Counted from the stretch's first letter, positions 1-9,131 are shown. The stretch: 64,000 bases of DNA from Planctomicrobium sp051466335 (GCF_051466335.1 NZ_CP195793.1:496001-560000); one strand, 5' to 3'. The notes: generated from the letters alone by a model not told the origin. Numbers and translations: made by a program.

Positions 1-59
1 CCCAGGAACGCCGCTTGGAGTTCCGTGACCGAATTTCCGCTCAAGAAGCGAACAAGTAA
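1..59 (+). CDS. C-terminal end of an unidentified protein (cut by window start)
   Basis: Reading from base 3, eighteen sense codons run into a TAA at 57-59 (tail ends ISAQEANK). The composition is charged and helix-like, which fits the end of a real protein, and a plus-strand gene follows in the same direction 78 bases later. Too little is present to name a family. Confidence 0.35.
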   Translation, partial: QERRLEFRDRISAQEANK

Positions 60-137
60 TCAGCTTGCGTTTCGATCGACCATTTGCTGGTCGGCAATCA
101 CAAACGCGAATAGCTGTCATTGAGGATTGGAGTTTCC

Positions 138-1112
138 ATGACGTTGCGGCAGATTGGAACGTCCGATCTTCGGGTGACACCGGTCGCGATGGGCTGCTGG
201 CCAATCGCGGGCGTGACGAGCGTCGATGTCACTGAAGAAAATAGTTTGGCCACTTTGCAGGCCGCCTTCGACTCCGGCGTCAATTTCTTCGACACCGCTT
301 ATGTGTACGGTTATGAAGGTGAAAGTGAACGCCTGATTGCCAAAGCACTGGGTAATGTGCGATCGCAACTTGTGATTGCCTCCAAATGTGGACTGCATTG
401 GGGACCGGATCGGAAACAGGCCCGGGACGCTCGCCCGGAAACCATCGTCAAAGAATGCGAGACGAGCCTAAAGCGTCTCAAAACCGATTACATCGACCTG
501 TACTACCTCCACGCACCTGATCCCGCCGTTCCGATCGAAGAGTCCGCATCTGCCATTCTCAAATTGAAAGAGCAGGGAAAAATACGGGCGGTTGGAGTTT
601 CTAATTTCGACAGAATCGAGATGTACGAAGCATTTCACTCTGTCTGCCCGATTGACGCTGATCAACCACACTACAACATGTTGCAGCGTGAAATCGAAGT
701 AGATCGACTCCCTTGGTGCCGAGCTCACGGTGTCTCAGCAATGGTTTACTGGCCATTGATGAAGGGCTTTCTCGCAGGCAAGCTGAAACGGGATCATGTC
801 TGGGATCCGAAAGATGGACGTGCCAAGTACCCCATTTTTCAAGGGGAAGAATGGAACAAAACCCACGACTTCGTCGACCGACTGCGTGAAATTGCATCCG
901 CAGCCGGAATCACCATTTCGCAACTCGTCATCGCATGGACGATTCAACAACCGGGAATCACTGCAGCACTCTGCGGAGCGAAACGATCGGAACAAATCCT
1001 GGAAACCGCTCAGGCAATGCGGGTGACGCTCGGTCCTGACCAACTTGAGCTGATTCGGCAGGAGATCCAAGCCCGTGGTGTCGTCAATTCCAGAGCGGCG
1101 GTCACAAACTAA
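138..1112 (+). CDS. Aldo/keto reductase
   Basis: NAD(P)H-dependent oxidoreductase of the aldo/keto reductase superfamily, a cytosolic TIM barrel. The family tetrad is visible: Asp and Tyr in DTAYVYG near residue 50, Lys in VIASKCG near 80, and His in YYLHAPDP near 120; GVSNFD follows at about 150 and the cofactor-binding C-terminal stretch ends in a CGAKRSEQI segment. The ATG at 138 is preferred over a TTG at 120 because GGAG lies seven bases before it. Length (324 aa) is normal. Substrate cannot be deduced. It stands alone, convergent with the sulfatase gene. Confidence 0.9.
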   Translation: MTLRQIGTSDLRVTPVAMGCWPIAGVTSVDVTEENSLATLQAAFDSGVNFFDTAYVYGYEGESERLIAKALGNVRSQLVIASKCGLHWGPDRKQARDARPETIVKECETSLKRLKTDYIDLYYLHAPDPAVPIEESASAILKLKEQGKIRAVGVSNFDRIEMYEAFHSVCPIDADQPHYNMLQREIEVDRLPWCRAHGVSAMVYWPLMKGFLAGKLKRDHVWDPKDGRAKYPIFQGEEWNKTHDFVDRLREIASAAGITISQLVIAWTIQQPGITAALCGAKRSEQILETAQAMRVTLGPDQLELIRQEIQARGVVNSRAAVTN

Positions 1113-1213
1113 GTCGATGTCGGCGAAGGACGATGTCGACCTGAGGAACAAGAGCCGAAACATCGCCCGAGTACATCGAAACTGCCGAAAACTTACGGAC
1201 ACCGAATTGCGAC

Positions 1214-2563
1214 TTATTCCGCTTCCCGCTTCAGTTTTTCCAAGCGAGTTTTGAGCTTCATTAGCTCATCTGAATATTGCGGATCCCCCGCGATGTTTCG
1301 CTCTTCAAGTGGGTCGGCCCGAAGATCGAAGAGCTCCTCGTAATCGAATTCCGGCCAGTAAATGTACTTCCAGCTTTTACTGACAACAGCTTCAGACGAG
1401 GGGATGAACTCTTTCCTGTTAATCGTCCCGTGTTCGTAAAGGAAATCTGTTCTCCAGTTCGATTCCTCCGCGTTGAGGTACAACGGGGAAATGTCTCGTC
1501 CTTGCATCGATGATGGCGCAGCGACTTGAGCGGCATTCAGAATTGTCGGAGCGACGTCCACGTTCAAAGTGAGATGGTCGTTCTTGGAATTTCTCTGATC
1601 GTCCGCTGAACGTGGATCGCGAATAATGAGGGGAACCCGAATGCTCTCCTCGTATGGATACCACTTGTCTGCCAACCCGTGTTCACCGTGGAAGTAACCA
1701 TTGTCCGTGGTGAAGATGACGAGTGTATTCTCCGCGAGTCCGCGTCGATCCAACTCTTTCAGAATCGCTCCACAGGTTGCATCAACCTCGGTCACCAGTC
1801 GGTAATAGTTCTTCATGTACTCCTGATATTTTTCAGGAGTGTCGAATCGCCAATGCCAGCGATTGCGTCCTTCGTTCTGCTCATTGGCAATGAAGGGAGG
1901 GAGTCGGTTGAAGTACTCATCCCCACCTGTTTTCGGTGTCGGAATGACGTCGTCCTGATAAAGTTCCATGCTTTCTGGCTGCGGAAGATACTGCCGTGGA
2001 TCTTCATCGACAGCATGGACACCATTAAAGGCAACGGTCAGACAAAACGCTTTGCCTTCAGGAAGCTCTTCGAAGAATTCGAGCGCGTCTCGTTCGTTTT
2101 TCTTCGTCATGTGGATGAGCGTTCCGTCAGCCTCTTTAATCCAGTGCCCCCCTCCCGTCTTTCGAGAGAAGTTGAAGCGTTCCGAAGGAAACGAACCGTT
2201 GTGCCACTTCCCGACGTGTCCAGTAAAGTAACCCCCAGCTTGAAGCAGGGCAGGGTAGGTCTCCGCCCAGGGGGTCTTGAATTCATCAAAGGCCCGGTTG
2301 CCGTGGCGAGACATCCATTGTCCCGTCAGGAGGGAAGCCCGACTGACCCCGCAAATCGAGGTCGTCACGTTGTTATGAGTGAAATGAATCCCCTGATGGG
2401 CAAGGGCATCCAGATGCGGAGTCTTCACCACTGGGTTTCCCGCGCACGCAAGCGTGTCATGTCGCCAATCGTCCGCGTAAAGAACGAGGATGTTTAGCGG
2501 TTCACCTGCCATCGAGTACGAACATGAAAACAGCAGGGCGAATAAGCAAAAAACAATCCGCAT
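1214..2563 (-). CDS. Secreted arylsulfatase-family protein
   Basis: Sulfatase of the alkaline-phosphatase superfamily (449 aa), expected to hydrolyse sulfate esters outside the cytoplasm. A signal peptide covers about residues 1-19 (ending SYSMAG). The metal-binding Asp pair is in LYADDW (31-32). The formylglycine motif is C71-G-V-S-R followed by ASLLTG, so it is the Cys type that needs a formylglycine-generating enzyme, not encoded here. TTDNGYFHGEHGLADK supplies the second metal-binding set. The ATG at 2563 starts the hydrophobic leader; an in-frame ATG at 2584 is possible. Planctomycetes carry many such sulfatases for sulfated algal polysaccharides (family knowledge). The gene lies downstream of the DoxX gene, separated by a terminator. 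Confidence 0.9.
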   Translation of the reverse strand: MRIVFCLFALLFSCSYSMAGEPLNILVLYADDWRHDTLACAGNPVVKTPHLDALAHQGIHFTHNNVTTSICGVSRASLLTGQWMSRHGNRAFDEFKTPWAETYPALLQAGGYFTGHVGKWHNGSFPSERFNFSRKTGGGHWIKEADGTLIHMTKKNERDALEFFEELPEGKAFCLTVAFNGVHAVDEDPRQYLPQPESMELYQDDVIPTPKTGGDEYFNRLPPFIANEQNEGRNRWHWRFDTPEKYQEYMKNYYRLVTEVDATCGAILKELDRRGLAENTLVIFTTDNGYFHGEHGLADKWYPYEESIRVPLIIRDPRSADDQRNSKNDHLTLNVDVAPTILNAAQVAAPSSMQGRDISPLYLNAEESNWRTDFLYEHGTINRKEFIPSSEAVVSKSWKYIYWPEFDYEELFDLRADPLEERNIAGDPQYSDELMKLKTRLEKLKREAE

Positions 2564-2613
2564 GGATCCAGTGCTCGTTAGCATCAAAGGAGATCCTGAC
2601 ATGAGGGGACAAC

Positions 2614-2649
2614 AAAAAAGCCTCTTCCGGTTTGGAGCGGAGGAGGCTT
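2614..2649 (-). terminator. Rho-independent terminator after the DoxX gene
   Basis: Arms 2618-2629 and 2638-2649 form a 12-bp stem with one G-U pair and an 8-base loop. On the minus strand the stem is followed by a U run (complement of the A run at 2614-2619). It sits just after the DoxX stop codon and separates that transcript from the sulfatase gene. Confidence 0.75.
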
Positions 2650-2664
2650 GAAGATCACGGTGGG

Positions 2665-4035
2665 TTACTTTTTCGTCAACGTGGGCGTTGCGGTTGCAGG
2701 TGCTGCTTTCGACTTGGCTTGGAATCGACGGAACAGGTTGTAAAACAGCGCATCCACTCCGAACCACGCTCCTGTAGGAAGAGAGGCAATCGCGATCAAC
2801 GCAATCGCTTCGATCATATTCTTATTAACGATCAATGCGTGTTCTGGCCCGGGAACCACCGGAATGCCGGGCCAAGGTGGCATCACCATATAGAACATCA
2901 TCAACATGACCGCTCCCAGCACAGCGGCAACGCGTGTTCCCAAGCCGATGATCAACATGACACCGAGGACAATCAGTCCCCACATCACTTGCTTATCAGA
3001 GCGGGCGAGAGGCGAATCGAGTGCTGGCATCACGCCGATCTTAAGTTGCTCTGGAGTGAGGAGATTGATTCCAGATTGCCGAAGTGAAGCATCGAGCGAT
3101 CGAATGGGACCAACAAGTTCTGCTCGTAAGATCGCGAGCTTTTTCCCAAGCATGTTCGCGTGGTCGTACTGGTAATCCAGCTTGGCCTTCTTCATTGAGC
3201 GGTTGTAGTCGTCAACGAGGTCTTTGTATTCCTGAATCTTACCGTACTGGACATTGTTCTTTTCTTCGCCAGCGACACTCGCCTGAACGGTTCCCATGAC
3301 GATGTCATAGGTCCCTTTCTCATTCTTTGCCCAAGTGACACCGGTATTCGCTGGGTTACCTCGCAGGGCTGCTGCAAGCTTGTGGCGGTAGGAGAGTTCT
3401 CGGGACAGAACGACGAGTCGCTCCACCGCCTGATAGAATTCCAATTCGGTACCTTCTGGCTTGGATGAGTTATCAGTTCGCTTCCCAAAGCTCCGATCCG
3501 GGTTACGAACAACGTCAACCATCGAGAGAACGGCCGTTTCTTCGCTCGGCAGGATCGGTTGGGTCGCGATCAGCTGCTGTGATCCCGCGTCGTACGTCAC
3601 AGAGATTGGAAGCTTTTTCAGATCAACGGATGCAGGAAGAGCCTTGAGGGACTGCGACAGGTGACGTGTTGGGGGCAGCTCATTCGGAGCCGAGTCTGCT
3701 TCCTCAGAACCGTCGATTTCCAGATTGAGGATCTTCAGCTGCTTTTCGTCCAGCTTGTAGTGTTTCGCAAAAGCGTCACGCCATGCGTACCACTTCTCAC
3801 TCATCGCAGCATAATCTAGCCACTTCAGATCATCGGGATCACCAGTCATCGACCGGAAGTAATCACGCATCGGTCCTTGAGCGTTCTTCAGATAGCCTTC
3901 TGAAGTCCAAGGCGTTGGAGTCGTCAGTGTTTGCTGTTTCCAGAGACCTTCGTAGAGAAACTGCCAGCCGATAGAAACTCGCAACAAAACGATCAGGACG
4001 ATGGCGATAACAGAGACGCGATGCAGATCTTTCAC
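2665..4035 (-). CDS. DoxX-family membrane protein with a large internal insertion
   Basis: The protein (456 aa) begins with a membrane segment containing LLRVSIGWQFLYEGLWK, the typical first helix of DoxX. The matching C-terminal helices appear only after about residue 345 (MWGLIVLGVMLIIGLGTR, then AAVLGAVMLMMFY and IEAIALIAIASLPTGAW). In between lie roughly 300 hydrophilic residues, which would face one side of the membrane. Ordinary DoxX proteins are about 130-170 aa. The role is unknown; DoxX relatives are linked to quinone-dependent or thiol redox chemistry. The neighbouring ApbE gene on the same strand hints at redox work, but this is inference. A clear terminator follows. Confidence 0.75.
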   Translation of the reverse strand: MKDLHRVSVIAIVLIVLLRVSIGWQFLYEGLWKQQTLTTPTPWTSEGYLKNAQGPMRDYFRSMTGDPDDLKWLDYAAMSEKWYAWRDAFAKHYKLDEKQLKILNLEIDGSEEADSAPNELPPTRHLSQSLKALPASVDLKKLPISVTYDAGSQQLIATQPILPSEETAVLSMVDVVRNPDRSFGKRTDNSSKPEGTELEFYQAVERLVVLSRELSYRHKLAAALRGNPANTGVTWAKNEKGTYDIVMGTVQASVAGEEKNNVQYGKIQEYKDLVDDYNRSMKKAKLDYQYDHANMLGKKLAILRAELVGPIRSLDASLRQSGINLLTPEQLKIGVMPALDSPLARSDKQVMWGLIVLGVMLIIGLGTRVAAVLGAVMLMMFYMVMPPWPGIPVVPGPEHALIVNKNMIEAIALIAIASLPTGAWFGVDALFYNLFRRFQAKSKAAPATATPTLTKK

Positions 4036-4142
4036 TCGCTGATCCTCAACAGTTCATTTTCAACAGGGCGTTGCAACAGCGAGTAGGAAACAACGGAAGG
4101 CGAACAATGCAATCGAGCTGTTGGAGGACAACCTGCATTGCA

Positions 4143-5249
4143 TCAGGTGGTCCGCTCCGGCGGCGTGTGCTCGAAGAACAATTGATTCTGAGGCAAATTT
4201 CGGATGATCGGCTGCAACGTTCGACCATCCGCAGGAGGTGGGACTAAAATTGCTCCTACTTCTGGATGATCATCGCAATACCGTAACGCTGTGTCGAGTC
4301 CCATCACATAGAATGCAGTCGACAATGCATCCGCCATACCGGCATTTGGGGCAAGTACGGTGACCGACAGAAGCTCTTGCTCAGGCCAACCGTGAAATGG
4401 CGAGAGAATGTGCCCGAATCGACGTCCATTATGACGAAAAAATTGCACATTTGACCCGCTCGTTGCCATCCCCTGATCTCGCAAAAGCACTGTCGCGTAA
4501 CTTTTTTCGATCAGAAGTGGATTCTTGATCCCGATCGGCCACCCATCATGCCCGCCGTGGTTTCCTCGGGCATAGAGACTACTATGCCCCCCATGGACGA
4601 TATAATCCACAACGTCTTCACTCAGAAGGTGGCGAGCAGCGAGATCGACGGCGTACCCTTTACCAATGGCTCCAAAGTCCAACAGCACTCCGTCCGTGTC
4701 GAAACGAACCGTTTGTGCCACGTCATCAATGACGACGTGTTGAAATCCACTCAGTGCGAGTGCTGAATCAATCTCCGATTGTTCAGGAATTCTCCCGGAT
4801 TGCCGGGCAGATCTCCAAAGCTGAATCAGCGATCCCGTCGCAGGATCGAAGGCCCCCTCGGTGGATTTCCACAATTCCTCACACATTTTAAGGAGTTTGA
4901 AAAGTGCTTCCGAGACGGGCTGTGCTGACTTGGCTGCGCTTCGATTTAACTGGGAAGTTTCACTGGAATCCCGATAGACCGTCATGAAGTCTTCCGCCTC
5001 ATGGACGAAATCCAATGCATCCGACGCGACCATGACCTGGCGCGGAGCCCCCGGGTTCATCACAACAGCCCATTGACAGGCCATCGCACGAGTTTCCAAC
5101 CGGATCGTGTCAGCACCTTTAGGAGAGACTCGAATCTCTTCCTCGCCAAGAATGGCATCAACAACCTCATCAGCACGGTGCCGCAATGCTCTCTGGCCTG
5201 CTTTTCCCGTGAGAAAATCACGTCGATTTGATTCCGGTTGTGCGGCCAT
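4143..5249 (-). CDS. apbE: FAD:protein FMN transferase (ApbE family)
   Basis: Transfers FMN from FAD covalently onto a Thr or Ser of target flavoproteins. Diagnostic ApbE features: AFDPATGSL near residue 155, DFGAIGKGYAVD near 220, a GGHSS in place of the usual GGNS near 250, MATSGSN near 295, and ADALSTAFYVMG near 335. The N-terminus contains NRRDFLTG, which resembles a twin-arginine motif, but no hydrophobic stretch follows, so export by Tat is doubtful; most ApbE proteins act outside the cytoplasmic membrane. No Rnf or Nqr target is nearby; the DoxX gene begins 107 bases downstream on the same strand. Confidence 0.88.
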   Translation of the reverse strand: MAAQPESNRRDFLTGKAGQRALRHRADEVVDAILGEEEIRVSPKGADTIRLETRAMACQWAVVMNPGAPRQVMVASDALDFVHEAEDFMTVYRDSSETSQLNRSAAKSAQPVSEALFKLLKMCEELWKSTEGAFDPATGSLIQLWRSARQSGRIPEQSEIDSALALSGFQHVVIDDVAQTVRFDTDGVLLDFGAIGKGYAVDLAARHLLSEDVVDYIVHGGHSSLYARGNHGGHDGWPIGIKNPLLIEKSYATVLLRDQGMATSGSNVQFFRHNGRRFGHILSPFHGWPEQELLSVTVLAPNAGMADALSTAFYVMGLDTALRYCDDHPEVGAILVPPPADGRTLQPIIRNLPQNQLFFEHTPPERTT

Positions 5250-5347
5250 AACGTCCAGTGGAACCTGCGTTTAATTCTACCACAGAAGGAGTTGTGGAAA
5301 TTTGCATTTCGCGAGATTGCCTCACTCTACACAAAGTAAACCTTTCC

Positions 5348-5375
5348 TTGAACTCGCTCTACTGCTGTCTATACT
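5348..5375 (+). promoter_or_regulatory. Sigma-70-type promoter for the peroxiredoxin gene
   Basis: TTGAAC at 5348-5353 and TATACT at 5370-5375 are separated by 16 bases, a good match to a housekeeping promoter. It lies 60 bases before the peroxiredoxin start. No known OxyR or PerR site was recognised. Confidence 0.55.
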
Positions 5376-5435
5376 GCTGTACAACAACTTGATTTCAGCA
5401 GATTGACCGCAATATCAATATAAGGGAATAGCTCT

Positions 5436-5978
5436 ATGAGCGCACAAGTCGGCCAGGCAGCTCCGCATTTTTCAGTTCAGGCTTACGATCGTACGAAAGA
5501 TGGAACTGACGATCAGTTCCGACAGGTCGGCCTTGAGGATTTCCAGGGCAAGTGGGTCTGCCTGTTCTTCTACCCACTGGATTTCACATTTGTGTGTCCA
5601 ACTGAAATCGTTGCATTCAACGAAAAACTTGACGAATTCACCGATCGCGATTGCGTTGTTCTCACAGCGAGCACCGACAGCGCCTTTTCACACAAGGGCT
5701 GGTGTGACTCTCATGCAGATCTCGCAAAGCTGAAGTATCTGATGCTTGCTGACACGACTCACAAGCTGTCACGAGATTACGGCGTTCTCAAGGAAGACGC
5801 AGGGATTGCTTACCGCGGAATTTTCCTGATTGATCCAACCGGAACTGTTCGCTGGGTTGCTATCCACGACCTGAGCGTGGGGCGTAACGTTGACGAAGTT
5901 CTGCGCGTTCTGGACGCTCTTCAGACAGACAAGCTCTGTCCTTGTAACTGGAAGTCAGGCGAATCTACTCTCAACTAA
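5436..5978 (+). CDS. 2-Cys peroxiredoxin (AhpC/TSA family)
   Basis: Cytosolic thiol peroxidase reducing H2O2 and organic hydroperoxides. The peroxidatic Cys is C54 in DFTFVCPTE, and the resolving Cys is in the C-terminal KLCPCNW (C168 or C170). Length of 180 aa is typical of typical 2-Cys AhpC/Prx1 proteins. The start has a good promoter upstream. A strong terminator follows, then a CMD-family gene resembling AhpD, which supports a peroxide-defence unit (inference). Confidence 0.95.
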   Translation: MSAQVGQAAPHFSVQAYDRTKDGTDDQFRQVGLEDFQGKWVCLFFYPLDFTFVCPTEIVAFNEKLDEFTDRDCVVLTASTDSAFSHKGWCDSHADLAKLKYLMLADTTHKLSRDYGVLKEDAGIAYRGIFLIDPTGTVRWVAIHDLSVGRNVDEVLRVLDALQTDKLCPCNWKSGESTLN

Positions 5979-6007
5979 TTCAGGTTGAGTACTCAGTTCG
6001 AATTGAG

Positions 6008-6044
6008 AATAGCGGCAGACCTCTCTGTCTGTCGCTATTTTTTT
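6008..6044 (+). terminator. Rho-independent terminator between peroxiredoxin and CMD genes
   Basis: Arms 6008-6019 and 6028-6039 give a 12-bp stem with one G-U pair and an 8-base loop, followed directly by a run of seven T (6038-6044). It would end most peroxiredoxin transcripts before the CMD gene that starts 38 bases later, so the pair may be expressed unequally. Confidence 0.85.
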
Positions 6045-6081
6045 GAATATTCCAAATCTCCAAATGTCGTTGAGGGTGATC

Positions 6082-6708
6082 ATGGCTCGACTTCTTCCAG
6101 TTCCTGTTGATGGTGCTCCAGAGAATGTCGCACAGCAGTACGAGCGCGTGCAGGAACTTTTTGGGGACAATCCGATTCCAGCTCCTTTTCTGGTTTACGG
6201 AAATGTGGCACCGTTCCTGAAAGACTTCTACATGAACTTCAAAAAGTTCGTGTTCACAGACGGTCACCTCGATGCCAAAACAAAGGCCGCAGTCGGGCTG
6301 GTTGTGTCTGCCCACGCAAAGTGTGGAGCTTGGCTTGACTACTTTGATCAGCGATGTCAGCAACTGGGATTCACAGAAGAACAGATTGCCGAGATTCTCG
6401 CGGTCAGTGCCACGAACTATATGTACAACACGTTCTTCAAATTCCGCGACCTGAGCGGATCTGCACTCTTTGAAGGGATGGGAGTCGGACTTCGCGCTTC
6501 GACGTTCGCTGGAACATCACTCGACAGCAAACTCGTGGAGTTGATCGATATCGTCATCAGCGACCTCAACGCCTGTAAACCATGTACCAGCGGGCACGTT
6601 ACCAAGGCCAGAGAACTGGGCATCACAAGCGAACAAATTCTGGAAGCGATTCAATGTGCAGCCACGATGTATGTTGGCGCACAGTTTCTCAATTCCGCTT
6701 CAAGCTGA
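6082..6708 (+). CDS. Carboxymuconolactone decarboxylase/AhpD-like protein
   Basis: Two tandem CMD half-domains in 208 aa. The second carries the AhpD redox signature C165-K-P-C168 with H172, which in AhpD relays electrons to AhpC. The first half has only CGAW at residues 81-84, so its active site has decayed. ATG 6082 is chosen because GAGGGTG lies just upstream; in-frame starts at 6043 (TTG) and 6064 are less good. Its position right after the peroxiredoxin gene suggests it is the reductant or a co-acting peroxidase for that protein; this is inferred from context. Confidence 0.85.
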   Translation: MARLLPVPVDGAPENVAQQYERVQELFGDNPIPAPFLVYGNVAPFLKDFYMNFKKFVFTDGHLDAKTKAAVGLVVSAHAKCGAWLDYFDQRCQQLGFTEEQIAEILAVSATNYMYNTFFKFRDLSGSALFEGMGVGLRASTFAGTSLDSKLVELIDIVISDLNACKPCTSGHVTKARELGITSEQILEAIQCAATMYVGAQFLNSASS

Positions 6709-6770
6709 TTTCGAGGACAATATTAACACTTGAGAAACAGAACCTCGGGCTATTTTGATTCAGGTGTTCA

Positions 6771-7589
6771 ATGATTTCTTCGGCTGTCACAATCAGTCTG
6801 GTGGAACAGGCTCGCAGCGGGCCGTTTGTTTTCAAAGACGATTTGCAAGGCTCAATCGAGCAGGCAAGTCAACTTGGCTATCACGCTGTTGAGCTGTTTC
6901 TTCCAGGACCAGAGGCCGTTCCGGTTCAGTCTCTGACGTCAATGTTGAGAGCAAGTGGACAGAAGGTAGCCGCTGTCGGAACCGGGGCCGGAATGCTGAT
7001 TCATCAGCTGAGCCTAACCGACAGCGACGCAGCCCGGCGAAAAGAAGCGATCGATTTCGTCAAAGGAATGATTCGTTTTGGTGGCGAGTTTGGAGCCCCA
7101 GCCATCATCGGGTCCATGCAGGGGAGATGGACTGCGGACGTGAACCGATCGACAGCCCTCAAGTATCTCGCGGAAGCATTGAGTGAGCTCGGGGAACTGG
7201 CGCAGCAATATAGCGTTCCTCTCATTTACGAACCGCTCAATCGCTACGAAACAAACCTGTGTGTGACTCAAAGCCAGGGAGCAAGTCTGCTACGGGATAG
7301 CCAAGTCCAGAACGTGGTACTGCTCGCGGATCTCTTCCACATGAACATTGAAGAGATTTCGCTCTCGCAGGGAATTCACGATGGAGGCGAGTACATTGGT
7401 CATCTCCATTTTGTCGACTCGAATCGACGCCCAGCGGGTGGAGGGCACATCGATTTCTCTGCCGTCGTCACAGCATTGAAGGAGATCGACTATCAAGGCT
7501 ACGCGTCTGCTGAAGCGTTTGCCTGGCCTGACTCCTTGACAGCAGCAACCAAAACGATGGAATCATACCGCAAGTATTTTCAGGTCTGA
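6771..7589 (+). CDS. Sugar phosphate isomerase/epimerase-like TIM barrel protein
   Basis: AP-endonuclease-2/xylose-isomerase-like barrel of 272 aa. Metal-ligand positions are visible in IYEPLNRYETN (Glu near 157), VVLLADLFHMN (Asp and His near 190), IGHLHFVDSNR (His near 217) and YASAEAF (Glu near 250). The family includes hydroxypyruvate isomerases, tagatose or psicose epimerases and inositol enzymes; the sequence does not decide among them. It follows the CMD gene by 62 bases and could share its transcript. An inverted repeat at 7592-7621 spans the convergent junction with the next gene. Confidence 0.85.
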   Translation: MISSAVTISLVEQARSGPFVFKDDLQGSIEQASQLGYHAVELFLPGPEAVPVQSLTSMLRASGQKVAAVGTGAGMLIHQLSLTDSDAARRKEAIDFVKGMIRFGGEFGAPAIIGSMQGRWTADVNRSTALKYLAEALSELGELAQQYSVPLIYEPLNRYETNLCVTQSQGASLLRDSQVQNVVLLADLFHMNIEEISLSQGIHDGGEYIGHLHFVDSNRRPAGGGHIDFSAVVTALKEIDYQGYASAEAFAWPDSLTAATKTMESYRKYFQV

Positions 7590-7610
7590 TACGACCCGAA
7601 ACTTGACGTT

Positions 7611-9131
7611 TTAACGGGTCGCGGAATTCAATGACTCGACTTCAGTAATGCGTGCTTTGGGGACCGATTGGTCAACCACAAAGGGTTCTGCCGTGTAGAC
7701 ACGTGTCGAGTTCCCTGCTCGATCTCGAATGTCCATACGAACGTAGAATGGCTGGTCCACGTTTTGCGGAATTGACCAGTCATGAAACTGAGTATTGGGC
7801 AAATCAGACTTGATCAATTCCCAAGGCCCAGTGGCTGCATACGAAAAGTAAAGGGAAATTGGTTGATCGACCAGATCTGGATCTTTCGCTTCCCAGCTGA
7901 TTCGAACGTTATTCAGAGAGGGATCATCTCCGGGCTGCAGTGGGTGAAGTACTCCGACTGGAGCTGTCCGATCGACGATAACGCGTACTTCAGGGAATTC
8001 ATTGGGCTGAGGTGGAATTCCGACTTTTCCGAGTCCATTTGTGACCCGGAAAGATAAGCCATATTCGCCATCACGCGGAACGGTGATCTCGACAGGAGAA
8101 GTCCGATCCGAGTCCTGTCCATAGTGATACCATTGTGCACCGTTGTCTTCTGTGATGAAGAGGTCAACTTGTTTCACTCCGGATGGACCGATTCCATCCA
8201 GACTGTAACCAATCCGGAATGTATTGGAGTTAACCAGATGCACTCCGTTACCTGCAAATGAGGTTTTCCGCGAGGCGACAGCGTCGGCTGTTTTACTGGG
8301 CAGCGGCGCTGAGTTGACCGAAGCATCCAAAGTGATCGCGGGTTCATTCGCTGAGGCTGCAGTCAGCTTAGGAGTGATCGAGATCGGACGAGGTGCAGAC
8401 TCAATCTTAGTTCGAAGCTCCATTTGCTCTTGTGGCGCCGGTCGCACTTCCTTCGGTGCAGCAGCGACTGGCCGTCCATAGTCTGGTTTGTCAGTCCGCT
8501 TTGGGACTCCTGCGATGTCACAGGAAGTCGATGCTTCCGTAATGTTTCCCGCGAGGTCTGCAACACTCCCTCGGACTGTCAGCTTTCCTGCCTGAGAACT
8601 CGTCCAGGTTGTCTGTCCCTGACTTTGTGGACGAATGGCGACCACTTTCCAGACGTCTGTATTTTGTTCGGAGTATTCGAGCTTCAAGGAGTTGCTGTCG
8701 AGATAAGTGTCGTTGGCTTCCCAGCTCAACTTGACTCGTCCCGGTTCCACTTCGGTGAGAGACATTTCAAACTGCGGGGGAGTGCTATCGACGAGAATTT
8801 CCAGACCAGCTTGGTGTGGACCAGCAGGATAGAGTAATCCACTTGCGGAGACAGTCTTAACGGAGAACAGATAAACTCCATCGTCATTCGCTTCGAAGGT
8901 GAACTTACTTGTCTCGGGAGAGACACTGTCGCTCATCTTCCATTGATTCCCGCCATCACGCGAAACAAACAGCTGAACTTCACGTGTCCCAAGGCGATTC
9001 AATTCAGCTGAGTCGAACTGGAATGGAATCCGGAAACGTCGGGACTTCGAATAGATCTGCTCTGCCTGAACCTCATTCACGGCGAAAATCACCATCATCA
9101 ACGCGAAACAGCAGCAACTCATCTGCTTCAT
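7611..9131 (-). CDS. Secreted protein with two large beta-sandwich modules
   Basis: A signal peptide (MKQM, then a hydrophobic core, ending NEVQA) supports the ATG at 9131; an earlier in-frame ATG at 9182 would precede a long polar leader. The mature protein contains two copies of a module of about 170 residues, at about 30-205 and 295-490. Each copy has a block like VQLFVSRDGGNQW or VDLFITEDNGAQW, a block ending LVDSTPP or IVDRTAPV, an SWEANDT or SWEAKDP block, and a DLAGN or DRAGN loop. These resemble Ig/fibronectin-like or bacterial Big repeats. The linker (about 205-295) is rich in Pro, Ala and Lys. Function unknown. Confidence 0.75.
   Translation of the reverse strand: MKQMSCCCFALMMVIFAVNEVQAEQIYSKSRRFRIPFQFDSAELNRLGTREVQLFVSRDGGNQWKMSDSVSPETSKFTFEANDDGVYLFSVKTVSASGLLYPAGPHQAGLEILVDSTPPQFEMSLTEVEPGRVKLSWEANDTYLDSNSLKLEYSEQNTDVWKVVAIRPQSQGQTTWTSSQAGKLTVRGSVADLAGNITEASTSCDIAGVPKRTDKPDYGRPVAAAPKEVRPAPQEQMELRTKIESAPRPISITPKLTAASANEPAITLDASVNSAPLPSKTADAVASRKTSFAGNGVHLVNSNTFRIGYSLDGIGPSGVKQVDLFITEDNGAQWYHYGQDSDRTSPVEITVPRDGEYGLSFRVTNGLGKVGIPPQPNEFPEVRVIVDRTAPVGVLHPLQPGDDPSLNNVRISWEAKDPDLVDQPISLYFSYAATGPWELIKSDLPNTQFHDWSIPQNVDQPFYVRMDIRDRAGNSTRVYTAEPFVVDQSVPKARITEVESLNSATR

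Noticed and set aside
1679..2497. A 272-codon plus-strand frame opposite the sulfatase gene
   Set aside because: It is antisense to a clear sulfatase with intact motifs and has no protein-like domains.
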